From positions 1 to 15,190 of the forward strand of contig JAMYHX010000720.1 in NCBI GenBank assembly GCA_025529335.1: DNA of 15,190 bases, given 5' to 3'. Below are positions 1-7,984 of this stretch, piece after piece (position 1 is the stretch's first letter; every line of letters starts with the position of its first letter). Below the pieces are notes generated by a model, which was not told where the DNA came from, did not search any database, and was given only the letters and a program-made list of their open reading frames with translations. The DNA comes from Rhizopus sp. PT2906 (taxonomy: Eukaryota; Mucoromycota; Mucoromycetes; Mucorales; Rhizopodaceae). A program made the translations under genes and the position numbers.

Positions 1-1346
1 AACTAACTGTATAATTCTTTATATTCTCTTTCCTTGGTACTTATTACTCTCATTTGTATGCCGCCTCCTTTTATGTAATTTATTTTTAATCATTGCGTAA
101 ATACTTTTCTTAATATGCGCCAATCATTTTTTTCATACACGTCATAATTTTATCCTCTATGAAATTTATTTTTAATAAAACAGTAAATAAGACTTGCTTC
201 CCCCCCAAAAAAAAACTGTTTGAACTCATGTACAAAAAAGAAAGCGAACCACAATCTCATAGAATCTCCTCATCAGTACACTTATCTAGACTGCTTATTG
301 AATGTTCGTCGGGTCTACTTGTTCATCTACGTACTTGTAGGCGGTTAAGCTATAGTCTAACTGTTGAAAATGAGGGCTTGGGTAGCATCATATTCTAAGC
401 GACGCTCTCTGAGCAAGGAGTCGTTAGGGTAAGGGCGATAATCCGAATTGATGCATGACACAAATCCGCGTTGATGGCAAAGATATTGGAGAAATGGTAA
501 GTTCAGACGTAATTTGATAATAATGTTTTACTAATTTAAAACTTTGTATGTACATTTCTTCTGGTATATATTGTCACCGAGGTTGGAATAGATATAATTC
601 AATACAATTAACACTTCTACAAGTTTCATTACTCAATTGGCTATGAGACTCATAATTTATACATATTCACATATTCTACCATCTTTTTTTTTTTTTTTTT
701 TCCCAAACCCACTTTTATTCTTCATATTTTCAATGATTCACTCCTCTTAACTTGATAAAATAGTATCTCTTTTCTTAGCTTTACAATATATCACTTCCTT
801 TCTAACTGCAATAATCAAAGTATCTAAAAATGTCATTAAATAAACTGCTTTGAATTTAGACTATTCCATTTTCTAAACTTCAAAACATCTCACTTCATAA
901 ACAAAGTACCCATATCTGGTGCCATTAACGCGTGTGCTTGTCATGATGTACTCGACATAATATACTGGGCACCAAAGACATGCTAATGCGACCTCGTTTC
1001 ACCTATCTCAACATATGTTTCGTTGTGGATTGCAGCTACCAATATATTCAACAAACACTACCACACATTGCCGCAAATATTCCACCAGGCTCTGGATCAA
1101 ATCATGCTTAGATAACAATATTATCAAAGTCATTCATTTGATCCAAGGTAATTGGTCCCACCAGAATTGATACAAATATGCGTCATACGTACATCTTAAC
1201 AAGCGTGTTATTATTCATGGCAAAGATTTATTCCTGGAAAACATCAATGGTATCATATACACACAAAATATAAAGTGTGGTAAACGTAATCCAAAAATAA
1301 AATAAAAGGCTTGTCAAAATACACATCTTTACTTCGGACTACGTTA
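1..1346. other. A+T-rich non-genic stretch
   Basis: No gene can be supported here. The only long open frame (159-398) has low-complexity composition and resembles no family I know. There is an uninterrupted run of 18 T at 684-701. A GTAAG donor-like site follows a short open stretch near 468-500, but no acceptor or continuing exon was found. Between about 900 and 1260 the minus strand has broken open stretches that could be old coding debris; I could not assign them. This stretch should contain the left end of the transposon whose transposase lies at 1347-2662, but no terminal repeat matching its right side was found. Confidence 0.5.
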
Positions 1347-2662
1347 TTACAATGGTTTGCCCTCCAAACAATCATTGAATTTTGACACAGAATATCGACA
1401 AAAACCTTGCAAATCGCTAATATATATATTATTACAGGCCTCAGTAATTCTTGACGTCAGTGTTTCTTCCTTTAACAGTTTCTCTCTTTTCAATTTACTC
1501 TTACATACTGACCAAAATTGTTCAATAGGGTTAAGTTCCGGAGAATACGGAGGAAGATATATACAACCATAACCCCTTTGCTCGATGTATTTCTCAATAT
1601 CAAGATGTGTATGAATAAGGGCGTTATCCATAATAATATAATATCCTTTGAATTGTTCATGTCTATCAAGTACATCCAAAGTCGAAGCCACAAAGTTGAA
1701 GTAATGACCTGTAACAGTGCCACCCTTTCCCTTACTTTGAACAGCGGTAGAAGCTCCTGCAACTTTCCTTTTTTTTGGATGACTCGGCCCTTTTTGGACG
1801 TCTTACGCTTATATTTACAACACCATATGAAGCGACTGCACCAAGGATAGTGATGTTGCTTGCTTTTATTTTAGGAACGGTAACAATAGCTTGTTCGCCT
1901 TTTTTTGACCAAGTTATAGATCGATTCATATTTATGTTAAACCCAGACTCATCAATGAATATACAATTGCTCATGAAATCCATGTCTGTTTTTTGCCAGC
2001 GCTGCACCCATTCCTTTCTCTCCTGAATCTTCTCCACACTATTTCTTTCTACTGCATAAAAATAAGCACGCTTTACGCTGATCTTACACTTTTTCTTGAT
2101 GAAATCATAAAGCGTGGTCTTAGACACCTTAAGATCTTCAAATTGAGAAGTGAGGCTGTCCATCATTTGATCTAAAACCAACGAAGGATTTTCATCAATC
2201 ATTTCGACCAAGTACTTCTGATGCTCCTCATTCAATATTGCTGACCTGCCTTTAGGTCTACCGCTTCCTTCTTTTCTACCGAAAACGTCGCTACCTTCTT
2301 CATATTTCTTCTTCCAGTCGTAAGCTGTTGATTTTGGTATCTTCAATTCCGCAGCAGCAGCGCGTAAACTCATACCCTTCTCATAAAGATTGAAAAAAAA
2401 ATGCCTCGTTCTCAAAATCCTTATAAAAACGGTGTTGTCCAGATTTTTTTAGCGTTTTTTCATCAGTAGTTTGGTCTTCTGGATCTTCGGTTTTCATTCT
2501 TGTCGTTTTCTCAGGTGGCTTAAGGTCTACATACTGATCGTAATTGGTCAGTTGCTCTAATGGGTATTGTTCGTTGTCAATTTCCATTTGGTACACACAA
2601 GTTTCATTTCCGTGCTCATCAAAAACTTTGCCATCTCCATTTTCATATAAAAAGGTGGTCAT
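1347..2662 (-). pseudogene. Tc1/mariner (IS630-like) DD34E transposase, two frameshifts
   Basis: A cut-and-paste transposase of the Tc1/IS630 superfamily, read in three successive frames on the minus strand. The N-terminal piece (2662 to about 2400, start MTTFLYENGDG) is acidic and of unknown role. The middle piece (about 2400 to 1755) has the helix-turn-helix (SLRAAAAELKIPKSTAYDWKKKY), a basic linker (GRPKGRSA), a second HTH-like part (LKVSKTTLYDFIKKK) and the first catalytic Asp in FIDESGF. The last piece (about 1755 to 1347) has the second Asp in IIMDNALIH and the Glu in SPELNPIEQFW. There are 34 residues between those two, so it is DD34E. The frames change at a run of nine A (2392-2401 region) and a run of eight T (1769-1776 region), and one base less in each restores a single frame. 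All catalytic residues are present, so the copy is young or the shifts are assembly errors. Superfamily assignment is firm; the element ends are not identified. Confidence 0.9.
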
Positions 2663-2702
2663 GATGTAAAAACTAGTGTGAGGATAAAATTTATATTTTT
2701 AT

Positions 2703-2741
2703 GTGTCCGAAATTTTCCCCTAGGGTGTCCGGACATTTTCC
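2703..2741. repeat. Imperfect direct repeat upstream of transposase
   Basis: Two near-copies of GTGTCCGAAATTTTCC, at 2703-2718 and 2725-2741 (the second reads GTGTCCGGACATTTTCC), start 22 bp apart. They lie 41-80 bp upstream of the transposase start codon. Direct repeats near the ends of Tc1-type elements often bind the transposase, and that is the inferred role. The second copy contains the palindrome GTCCGGAC. No matching inverted copy was found on the far (left) side of the element. Confidence 0.5.
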
Positions 2742-2796
2742 GAAAAAGGTGTATTTCAGATATATTTTAGTGATATAGAGTGATTATGTTATGTCA

Positions 2797-4218
2797 TTAG
2801 GGTGATGTACGAGTAATTTCTGAAAATTCTATATCATCATTTTCTGATTCATAGTAATCACCTGCACCGTCTACCAGCAGCATTGGTGTACTTTCTGCCA
2901 CTGTGCTATACACCTTTTTCTCCTTTTGAGACATCATTTTGAATTTCAACCAGTTATATAAACCAATACCAAACAGTGTGATGCATAGTCCGATAATGTT
3001 AACCAGTGTCAAAACGTCACCAAAGGTTAAAGAGGAAATAAAGATAGTTGCCACTTCCTTGAATATACCGCATACACTCAATGTGACGACTGAGGTGCGT
3101 TTGATGAGGAAAAATTCAGATACGATCATAAAGAAGGCGAGACTACCGCCTGCGAGGATGACGCCAACCTATGAAAAGAGTCAGAATAAAAACTCTTGTA
3201 TGTGTTATTTTCTTACTGTGTGTAAACCTTCGTTAAAGGTAATAAAGAAAGCACTCTGAAAGATATGGATGTATCCCTCGACAAGGCCAGAGATGATCAA
3301 CAGGATGATGGCTTGAGAGGGTGCAAGAAAGAAGATGGAGGCAAAAGGGTTAGTCAGACCCATACTTTCTTTTCTCAACAGCACCTCGGTCAGAGACCAT
3401 CGTAGGCCTCCAAAGATAGAAGCACCCATCACTTGAATGAAGCCAATGGGTGAGAATTCGGTCTCGTCTGATACCATCAAGATAACACCAACAGTAATGA
3501 TGACGATGATGAGTATTAATTTCCATTGAGGTTTTTCTAATCTGAATAGAAACGCGAATATCAACACAAAGGCCAGTGTTGATGATTTACACATGGCTTC
3601 AAAAAAAAAGAAAGAGTTAGAGTATACATCAAGAAAGACAATAATAGAACTTACTGTAAAAAGATAATGTGATCGTTTTGAGTGATAGGTTGGATAGACC
3701 AATGTCTAAACTGGTAGCCAATGCGCATGGTAATACCCTCTGACTGCATTTTTTTTTGAGTTTAGTTTTAAAAAAGGTCATCTTTTTTTTTTTTTTCTAT
3801 GCCTACATGTAACTTGTTGCGCTCGGTCGATTCTTTGGTCTTAGCTTTGGAACAAACAAGAGCGAGAAGCCAGAAAAGATGAATTGAACAATCATGTGGA
3901 CACTGGTAACAAAAAGTGGGTATTGAAAGTTGTAGTGTTCTTTTGAAAACATCCATTTGTTATATACAGAAAGAATAGTCGCAAACTATTGAAATAAGTC
4001 ATATCTCTATGTTGTTTATATATGCTTCTTACAATATACCAAGCTAGGATCCAAAAGAGATTGATAGACATGTGCTTGATCAAGGTCGATCGTTCTTCTT
4101 TTTGTTGGGGTAATTCTTGCTTTTGAGCAAGTAATGTGTCAGTCGATTGTAGATCTACTTCATCTTCTGATGGTCGAGCATCATTATGAGTGATTACGTG
4201 TTCAATGTCTTTGACCAT
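2797..4218 (-). CDS. SLC35C2: SLC35C2/YMD8-type nucleotide-sugar/triose-phosphate translocator family transporter
   Basis: A multi-pass membrane transporter of the drug/metabolite superfamily (TPT/SLC35), probably in Golgi or ER membranes; the substrate cannot be read from sequence. Exons on the minus strand are 4218-4033, 3985-3807, 3743-3655, 3596-3217 and 3168-2797. The introns are 47, 63, 58 and 48 nt, all GT-AG, and the exons total 1206 nt, 401 aa plus stop. Family marks are SVYNKWMFSK (about residues 68-77), LPCALATSLDIGLSNLSLK, FYTMCKSSTLAFVLIFAF with T152 split by intron 3, FGGLRWSLTEVLLRK, and KRTSVVTLSVCGIFKEVATI, which together resemble SLC35C2 more than other SLC35 groups. The N-terminal 50 residues and the acidic C-terminal tail are hydrophilic and presumably cytosolic. 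Length is close to the family norm (human about 365 aa). The start is the first ATG of an acidic leader. Transposon sequence begins 34 bp upstream. Confidence 0.88.
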
Positions 4219-4252
4219 TTAAATAATAGAAAACCAAGAAAAGGATAAAGTA

Positions 4253-4452
4253 CAGTGCTTCCAACAAGCCAGTCAATCAAAATCAATGTCGTTAGCCAAT
4301 CAAAATCAATTTCGCATTTTCAGATATGGAAGCCATGTTGCTCGTATTAGAAAATAATGCCATGGCACGAGAAAAAAAAAAATATAAAGTAGACGACCTT
4401 TCTTCATCTGTATGATCTTTTTTTTTTTTTATTTTTCACTTTAAGATGGGAA
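4253..4452 (+). repeat. Left terminal inverted repeat (200 bp)
   Basis: This matches the inverted sequence of 6615-6823. From AGTCAATC (4271) to GGGAA (4452) the two arms differ only by one base in a T run (13 versus 14). The outer 18 bp are more diverged, and an 8-bp segment present in the right arm is missing after CAACAAGC. The arm ends just after an ATGGGA that corresponds to the transposase start codon in the right arm. Confidence 0.93.
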
Positions 4453-4589
4453 TGGTGGCACTGAACCTCGCAACGTATACCACCGGTAACGTGGAATGGA
4501 AAGACAATGGTTGTTTAGACGTGTTATTTATCCCACATGAGCACTGTGACGTGTTTGATGAGATAATCATTATAATGACTCGAGTATAA
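4446..4589 (+). other. Short ORF opening in the left TIR (47 codons)
   Basis: The ATG copied in the left arm (4446) opens a 47-codon frame (MGMVALNLATYTTG...) running inward and ending in TAA at 4587-4589. After the first two codons it does not resemble the transposase that starts from the equivalent ATG in the right arm. It may be a chance frame, or the remnant of a second gene once driven by the left TIR. It is included because the position is exact; I do not claim it is a gene. Confidence 0.2.
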
Positions 4590-4590
4590 T

Positions 4591-4614
4591 AAAGTAGAGC
4601 ATACACTCTACTTT
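4591..4614. repeat. Hairpin, 9-bp perfect stem
   Basis: AAAGTAGAG at 4591-4599 and CTCTACTTT at 4606-4614 are perfect inverted repeats around a 6-nt loop, inside the transposon and just after the short left-arm ORF. The inner part of the TIR also contains AAAGTAGA (4387-4394). It could be a transcription stop for inward transcripts or the scar of a small insertion; no function is assigned. Confidence 0.4.
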
Positions 4615-4647
4615 ACATTCCTCTATCGCATCTGATAAGAATAACTT

Positions 4648-4663
4648 ATAATAATAATAATAA
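4648..4663. repeat. ATA/TAA microsatellite
   Basis: About five tandem ATA units, followed by further TAATAA-rich sequence up to about 4695. The interval from 4615 to 4810 is A+T-rich and I see no gene in it. Confidence 0.7.
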
Positions 4664-4810
4664 CTATAGTAGCTACTAGTATAACAATAATAACATGAGC
4701 ATAAATAATGTCAATGACCACAAAAAAAATAATTTAATAATATTCGGCTCTTTTTAAAGAAACTAATTCGCAAGTTGTCTACTTAATTGACCATTTTCAA
4801 ATAATAACAA

Positions 4811-5215
4811 GATGAATACAACACACTGCAACTACCTCCAATCCTGACGAAAATACAACAAGTTGTCACTGAGGTGTTTTTGCAAGAAACGCTCAGTGAC
4901 ATTTGCTCCACGAGTGCCATTTTTCTTAAACGCGTACAGAAAGAAGTTCAGAAGCTTCCAGTACCTACCAGCAAAGTCAACAAGCACATTGTCACAGCTA
5001 TGGAATACAACAACCGTGTCAAGTGACAACTGTCAGATTCTGCTTCTTTCGACGACTCCTTTGTGGAGATCCCTCATCGCAAGAAACTCGTGCCAACAAA
5101 GGACGCCAATGTTGAAGCTGAACTGTCGTTTGTGGCCAATTTTCGCAACCCTTGTGAAGGTCGTATGAATTGGAAGCAGTACCACAGGTCGTATCTCAAA
5201 TTGAGCCAGGCAACG
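4811..5215 (+). pseudogene. Captured gene fragment of unknown family inside the transposon
   Basis: One plus-strand frame stays open for about 135 codons with a single TGA (5024-5026). It starts near GAT 4811 (DEYNTLQLPPILTKIQQ) and passes through KRVQKEVQKLPVPTSKVNKH, then FDDSFVEIPHRKKLVPTKDA and CEGRMNWKQYHRSYLKLSQ. The amino-acid mix is that of a soluble, charged protein, and the codons follow an RNY pattern (GTC, ACT, GAC, GCC, AAC), which supports the plus strand as the coding one. No start codon or clear end is present, so it is a fragment. After about 5215 the frame only reads antisense to the transposase. I do not recognise the family. The minus-strand open frames over the same bases are taken as shadows. 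Inference: host or foreign coding sequence picked up between the TIRs, replacing the transposase 3' end. Confidence 0.5.
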
Positions 5216-5594
5216 TGCATCCGTAACATCCGTAACAAACGTAACCCACTCTACATTTTTGCAGGCTTCTGTTATTCTCTTTGATAGAATGTCTTTCTGC
5301 AAAAATCTATGGCGCTTAACCTTACTCTTTGCTACTGCCCAGAATTGTTCTATTGGGTTAAGCTCAGGCGAGTACGTAGGAAGATAGACACATTTGTATC
5401 CTCGATATTTTATATATATTTCGCAATGCTTTCGTACGTATGAATGGGATGCATTGTCCATAACTATGTAATGATCTTTCATTTGCGGATGTTTATCCAT
5501 TTCATCGAGGGTCATTTTTAAGAAACTGAGATAATGTCCTGTTACCGTTCCTGAGCTAATATATCCTTCGGCCATTCTCTTCTTAGCAGGTCTT

Positions 5595-5636
<42 letters not shown>

Positions 5637-6621
5637 GCCGACTGTGATCAAACCTGCGGCAGAGATGGTCCCTAATATTGACATTGTGTTGGCTCTCGTA
5701 GTAGATCCTGATAACAATAGCACGAGCACCTTTTTTGGACCAAGCTCTCGAACGTTTTACACTATTTCCAGAAAGTAACATCGTTTCAAGATGTCATATT
5801 TTGTATATTTTGTATTATAAATTTTCCAATTATGCGACATTACTTTTAGAAAAAACTGTATATTGATGTCAAAAGCAGACTTGTCAAGAAACACGTAGTT
5901 CGTCAAGAAGTTCATGCCTGTGTTCTCCCATTTACAAACCTAATCGTGCTGCTCCTCAATCTTTGCTGGACTGTTTCTCTCAATAGAATGAAAATCTGCT
6001 TTTTCAACAAAAGGTTACATTCACTTTTGGTAAAGCTATAAACAGTGCTGCGTGAGACTTTAAGATCATGAAATCGCTTCAATAGATGCTCAATCACTTC
6101 AACAACAGTAGCAGAAAAATTAACATCAATGAAGTTGACAACAGCCGCTTCATGCTCTTCGCCCAGGATATGTTTACGACCAACTTGCTTACAAACCTCA
6201 ACAATACTATCAGGACACATCTTATACTGCTTAACCTATCTCCGAGCAGTCCGAATGTGAATACTCAACTGCTTTGCTGCAGCTGATGCGTTCATACACT
6301 TTTCAATCTTCAGATTGAAAAATCTAGCCTATCCAACCCATTTAATCCATCTAATCTTATCTTGGACCGTATACCGAACATAATCACGTTTTATGCTTGC
6401 CTTCTCCATATAAATGTCTTCATCTTTTGGCTTTTCTATTCGCATTGGACAAGCCGAAGAAGAATCGCTAGAAGCTGCATTTTCCAAGTAATCAGTGTGA
6501 GTGGCAACTGCTTCTACAACAAACTCATTCTAATCAACGACGTACTCCAAGGAGCTCAGGGCCGTCATTCTCATCAGTGACGTTTCCATGTCCCATCTTC
6601 AAATAAAAATGCTGTTCCCAT
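5216..6621 (-). pseudogene. Decayed Tc1/IS630-like transposase of the long-TIR element
   Basis: The transposase of the 4253-6823 element, related to but clearly diverged from the copy at 1347-2662. It starts at ATG 6621-6619 (MGTAFLFEDGTWK) within the inner edge of the right TIR and meets stops within about 15 codons. Recognisable parts are a helix-turn-helix (KCMNASAAAKQLSIHIRTARR, then a stop), the second DNA-binding segment (DLKVSRSTVYSFTKSE), the first catalytic Asp in VFLDKSAFDINI (the usual FxDE has become DK), WSKKGARAIVI, GTVTGHYLSFL, the second Asp in IVMDNASHS and the Glu in SPELNPIEQFW. Breaks include several in-frame stops, frameshifts near 5710 and 5980, an insertion of about 65 bp at 5785-5855 and a 38-base homopolymer at 5597-5634. 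Homology ends near ACKNV (about 5240); the open frame continues to 5033 only antisense to the captured fragment. Confidence 0.85.
5597..5634. repeat. 38-nt T/A homopolymer inside transposase
   Basis: Thirty-eight consecutive T on the plus strand (A on the coding strand). They fall between GLITVGVKK and PRPAKKR of the transposase, where the related copy has only a short basic stretch (RRPKRAESSKK). The tract therefore grew within coding sequence, by slippage or by insertion of a poly(A) tail. Confidence 0.9.
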
Positions 6622-6823
6622 CTTAAAGTGAAAAATAAAAAAAAAAAAAAGATCATACAGATGAAGAAAGGTCGTCTACTTTATATTTTTTTTTTTCTCG
6701 TGCCATGGCATTATTTTCTAATACGAGCAACATGGCTTCCATATCTGAAAATGCGAAATTGATTTTGATTGGCTAACGACATTGATTTTGATTGACTAGC
6801 GACATTGCTTGTTGAAAATAGTG
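6615..6823 (-). repeat. Right terminal inverted repeat (209 bp)
   Basis: The inverted copy of 4253-4452. Its inner end includes the transposase start codon (6621-6619), so this arm must supply the transposase leader and promoter. The outer end is bounded by TA at 6824-6825. Confidence 0.93.
6761..6806. repeat. 23-bp subterminal direct repeats in the TIR
   Basis: Two adjoining 23-bp units beginning GATTTTGATTG, at 6761-6783 and 6784-6806, differ at two positions. The left TIR carries one full unit (4285-4307, inverted) and a truncated one (4271-4284). Arrays of direct repeats inside long TIRs are the arrangement of IR/DR-type Tc1 elements, where they bind transposase; that role is inferred here. 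Confidence 0.7.
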
Positions 6824-6825
6824 TA

Positions 6826-6831
6826 TTTATT
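6826..6831 (-). terminator. Poly(A) signal AATAAA at transposon junction
   Basis: AATAAA on the minus strand, about 150 bp downstream of the RBM5-like stop codon and immediately outside the TA bordering the transposon. It is the only AATAAA in that 3' flank and is the likely cleavage signal for the RBM5-like mRNA. Confidence 0.45.
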
Positions 6832-6977
6832 TAAACTTCTATGGTTCGCGTACTCTTTTAACGTATGTGTGCCCTTTAAATAAGAACAAAAGGAGAATGG
6901 AGAGAGGGTATATAAGCTGTCTGTTTTGTTTAAGAAATTGCAAATGGCTCCCTCCGCAAAAGAAGCCAGATTTTCTT

Positions 6978-7984
6978 TTATAAAGACTTACCTATACCAG
7001 AGCCTTGTCCATACTGCTGTGCCTTCACAGGATCGACAATACCAGAGCGGTTCTTGCCTAAACCTTCACCTTTTCTCCAACCCATGTTGAGTAGCATCTG
7101 TGCACCTTTGTTATCTTCAGAAATCGGCTTATCCATTGATGCTTGAAGCACATGTGATATGGATCTGATCATAGTCAGAAAAATGCAAACATATATATGT
7201 AATTCTGTTAGACTTACATGCCACGAGGAGGATGCATATGTCGAGGGGGAGAAGGTGGAGACAGGATCGGTTTCTCTGGTTGTCCATATGCTTGTCTCCT
7301 TTCAGCTGCTCGATTACGATACTTTGTCTTTAAGGGGTTCTTTTATATATATCCGGATATACACATATATACAACATATAGATATCTTTTTTTTGAGCTT
7401 TACCTCTTCTTGTTGTTGTTCATCCACATCATCTTTTAAAAAGCTTAGTTTTAGTTTTGCCTTGTTCACTGCCACAGGATCATTTAGATTATTCTATAAT
7501 AAATGAGATACAAACTAAAAAAAAGGGATTCTTGTTAATACATACCTTGTGAAGTTCAGACAACTGTTGATGTCGTTCTAGATCAGACTTTGATTTAAAC
7601 TTGCGTTGGCAAAGAATACATGTAAGTGATGATAAATCAGCATAATGTATTCTTGCTTGTTCTTCTTGTTCCTTTTCTTCCTTTAATTCTAAATGTTTCT
7701 TATTCCATCGTTCAAGTTGTGTATGAATCTAGTAAAGATGAATACATGTCTAACTTCTTTAAGGCCTATACCTTTTTCACACTTGTATTATCCGTCGTCG
7801 TCGTCGCAGGTCGTTTACGTTTAGGTTGTTCAAGAGTAATTTCCTTTTTTATTTCAATTGGCTTATTATCTTGTTCATTGTTGCTACTAGTTGCATTAGT
7901 TGTAGATTCTATCTTGGAATGAATGACAAATTTGAAATTGGGCTTCTTTTGTTGTTGTTGAGGTTGCTGTTGTTGATCAAACAT
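6978..7984 (-). CDS. RBM5/RBM10-like C2H2 finger and G-patch protein
   Basis: A likely nuclear pre-mRNA splicing factor. Exons on the minus strand are 7984-7772, 7728-7546, 7493-7404, 7339-7218 and 7164-6978 (introns 43, 52, 64 and 53 nt), 795 nt and 264 aa plus stop. The start MFDQQQQPQQQQKK opens a Gln-rich, then Lys/Thr-rich leader. A conserved HTQLERW segment (73-79) precedes a C2H2 finger (C108, C111, H124, H131; RHQQLSELHK), then KYRNRAAERRQAYG (168-181), then a G-patch at about 221-261 (NMGWRKGEGLGKNRSGI). This order is that of the C-terminal third of RBM5/RBM10. The RRM and OCRE domains of the animal proteins are absent. The protein stops three residues after the G-patch, where relatives usually run on; a good donor (GTAAGT at 6991) sits exactly there, so a lost or skipped last exon is possible. 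The fourth acceptor lacks a pyrimidine tract and is the least certain junction. Confidence 0.8.

Larger units (their letters stand above)
4253..6823. mobile_element. Long-TIR Tc1/mariner-like composite transposon
   Basis: A complete 2571-bp element bounded by inverted repeats of about 200 bp and flanked by TA (4251-4252 and 6824-6825), the target duplication of the Tc1/mariner superfamily. The left end reads CAGTGCTTCCAACAAGC and the right end, inverted, CACTATTTTCAACAAGC; a CAGT start is typical of Tc1 elements. Inside are a decayed transposase on the minus strand (up to 6621) and an unrelated coding-like fragment on the plus strand (about 4811-5215). The TIRs are far longer than the roughly 30-50 bp of classical Tc1. 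The element lies between two genes transcribed in the same direction, the RBM5-like gene and the SLC35C2-like gene. With its transposase destroyed it can only move if a transposase is supplied in trans. Confidence 0.9.

Noticed and set aside
159..398. 79-codon plus-strand open frame
   Set aside because: Low-complexity start, no recognisable motif and no splice sites extending it; length is expected by chance in this DNA.
900..1260. Broken minus-strand open stretches
   Set aside because: Several stops in every frame and no motif I could name; not enough for a pseudogene call.
1490..2175. Plus- and minus-strand open frames over the first transposase
   Set aside because: Other-frame shadows; the minus frames with the HTH and catalytic motifs explain the region.
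4832..5029. Minus-strand frame MSLDTVVVFHSC...
   Set aside because: The RNY codon pattern and longer continuity favour the plus strand; the minus frame is taken as its shadow.
4863..5168. Plus-strand 101-codon frame MSLRCFCKK...
   Set aside because: A different frame from the longer RNY-patterned one; Ser/Leu/Cys-rich composition is typical of a shadow.
7159..7922. Plus-strand open frames opposite the RBM5-like gene
   Set aside because: Hydrophobic antisense shadows of spliced, motif-bearing exons on the minus strand.
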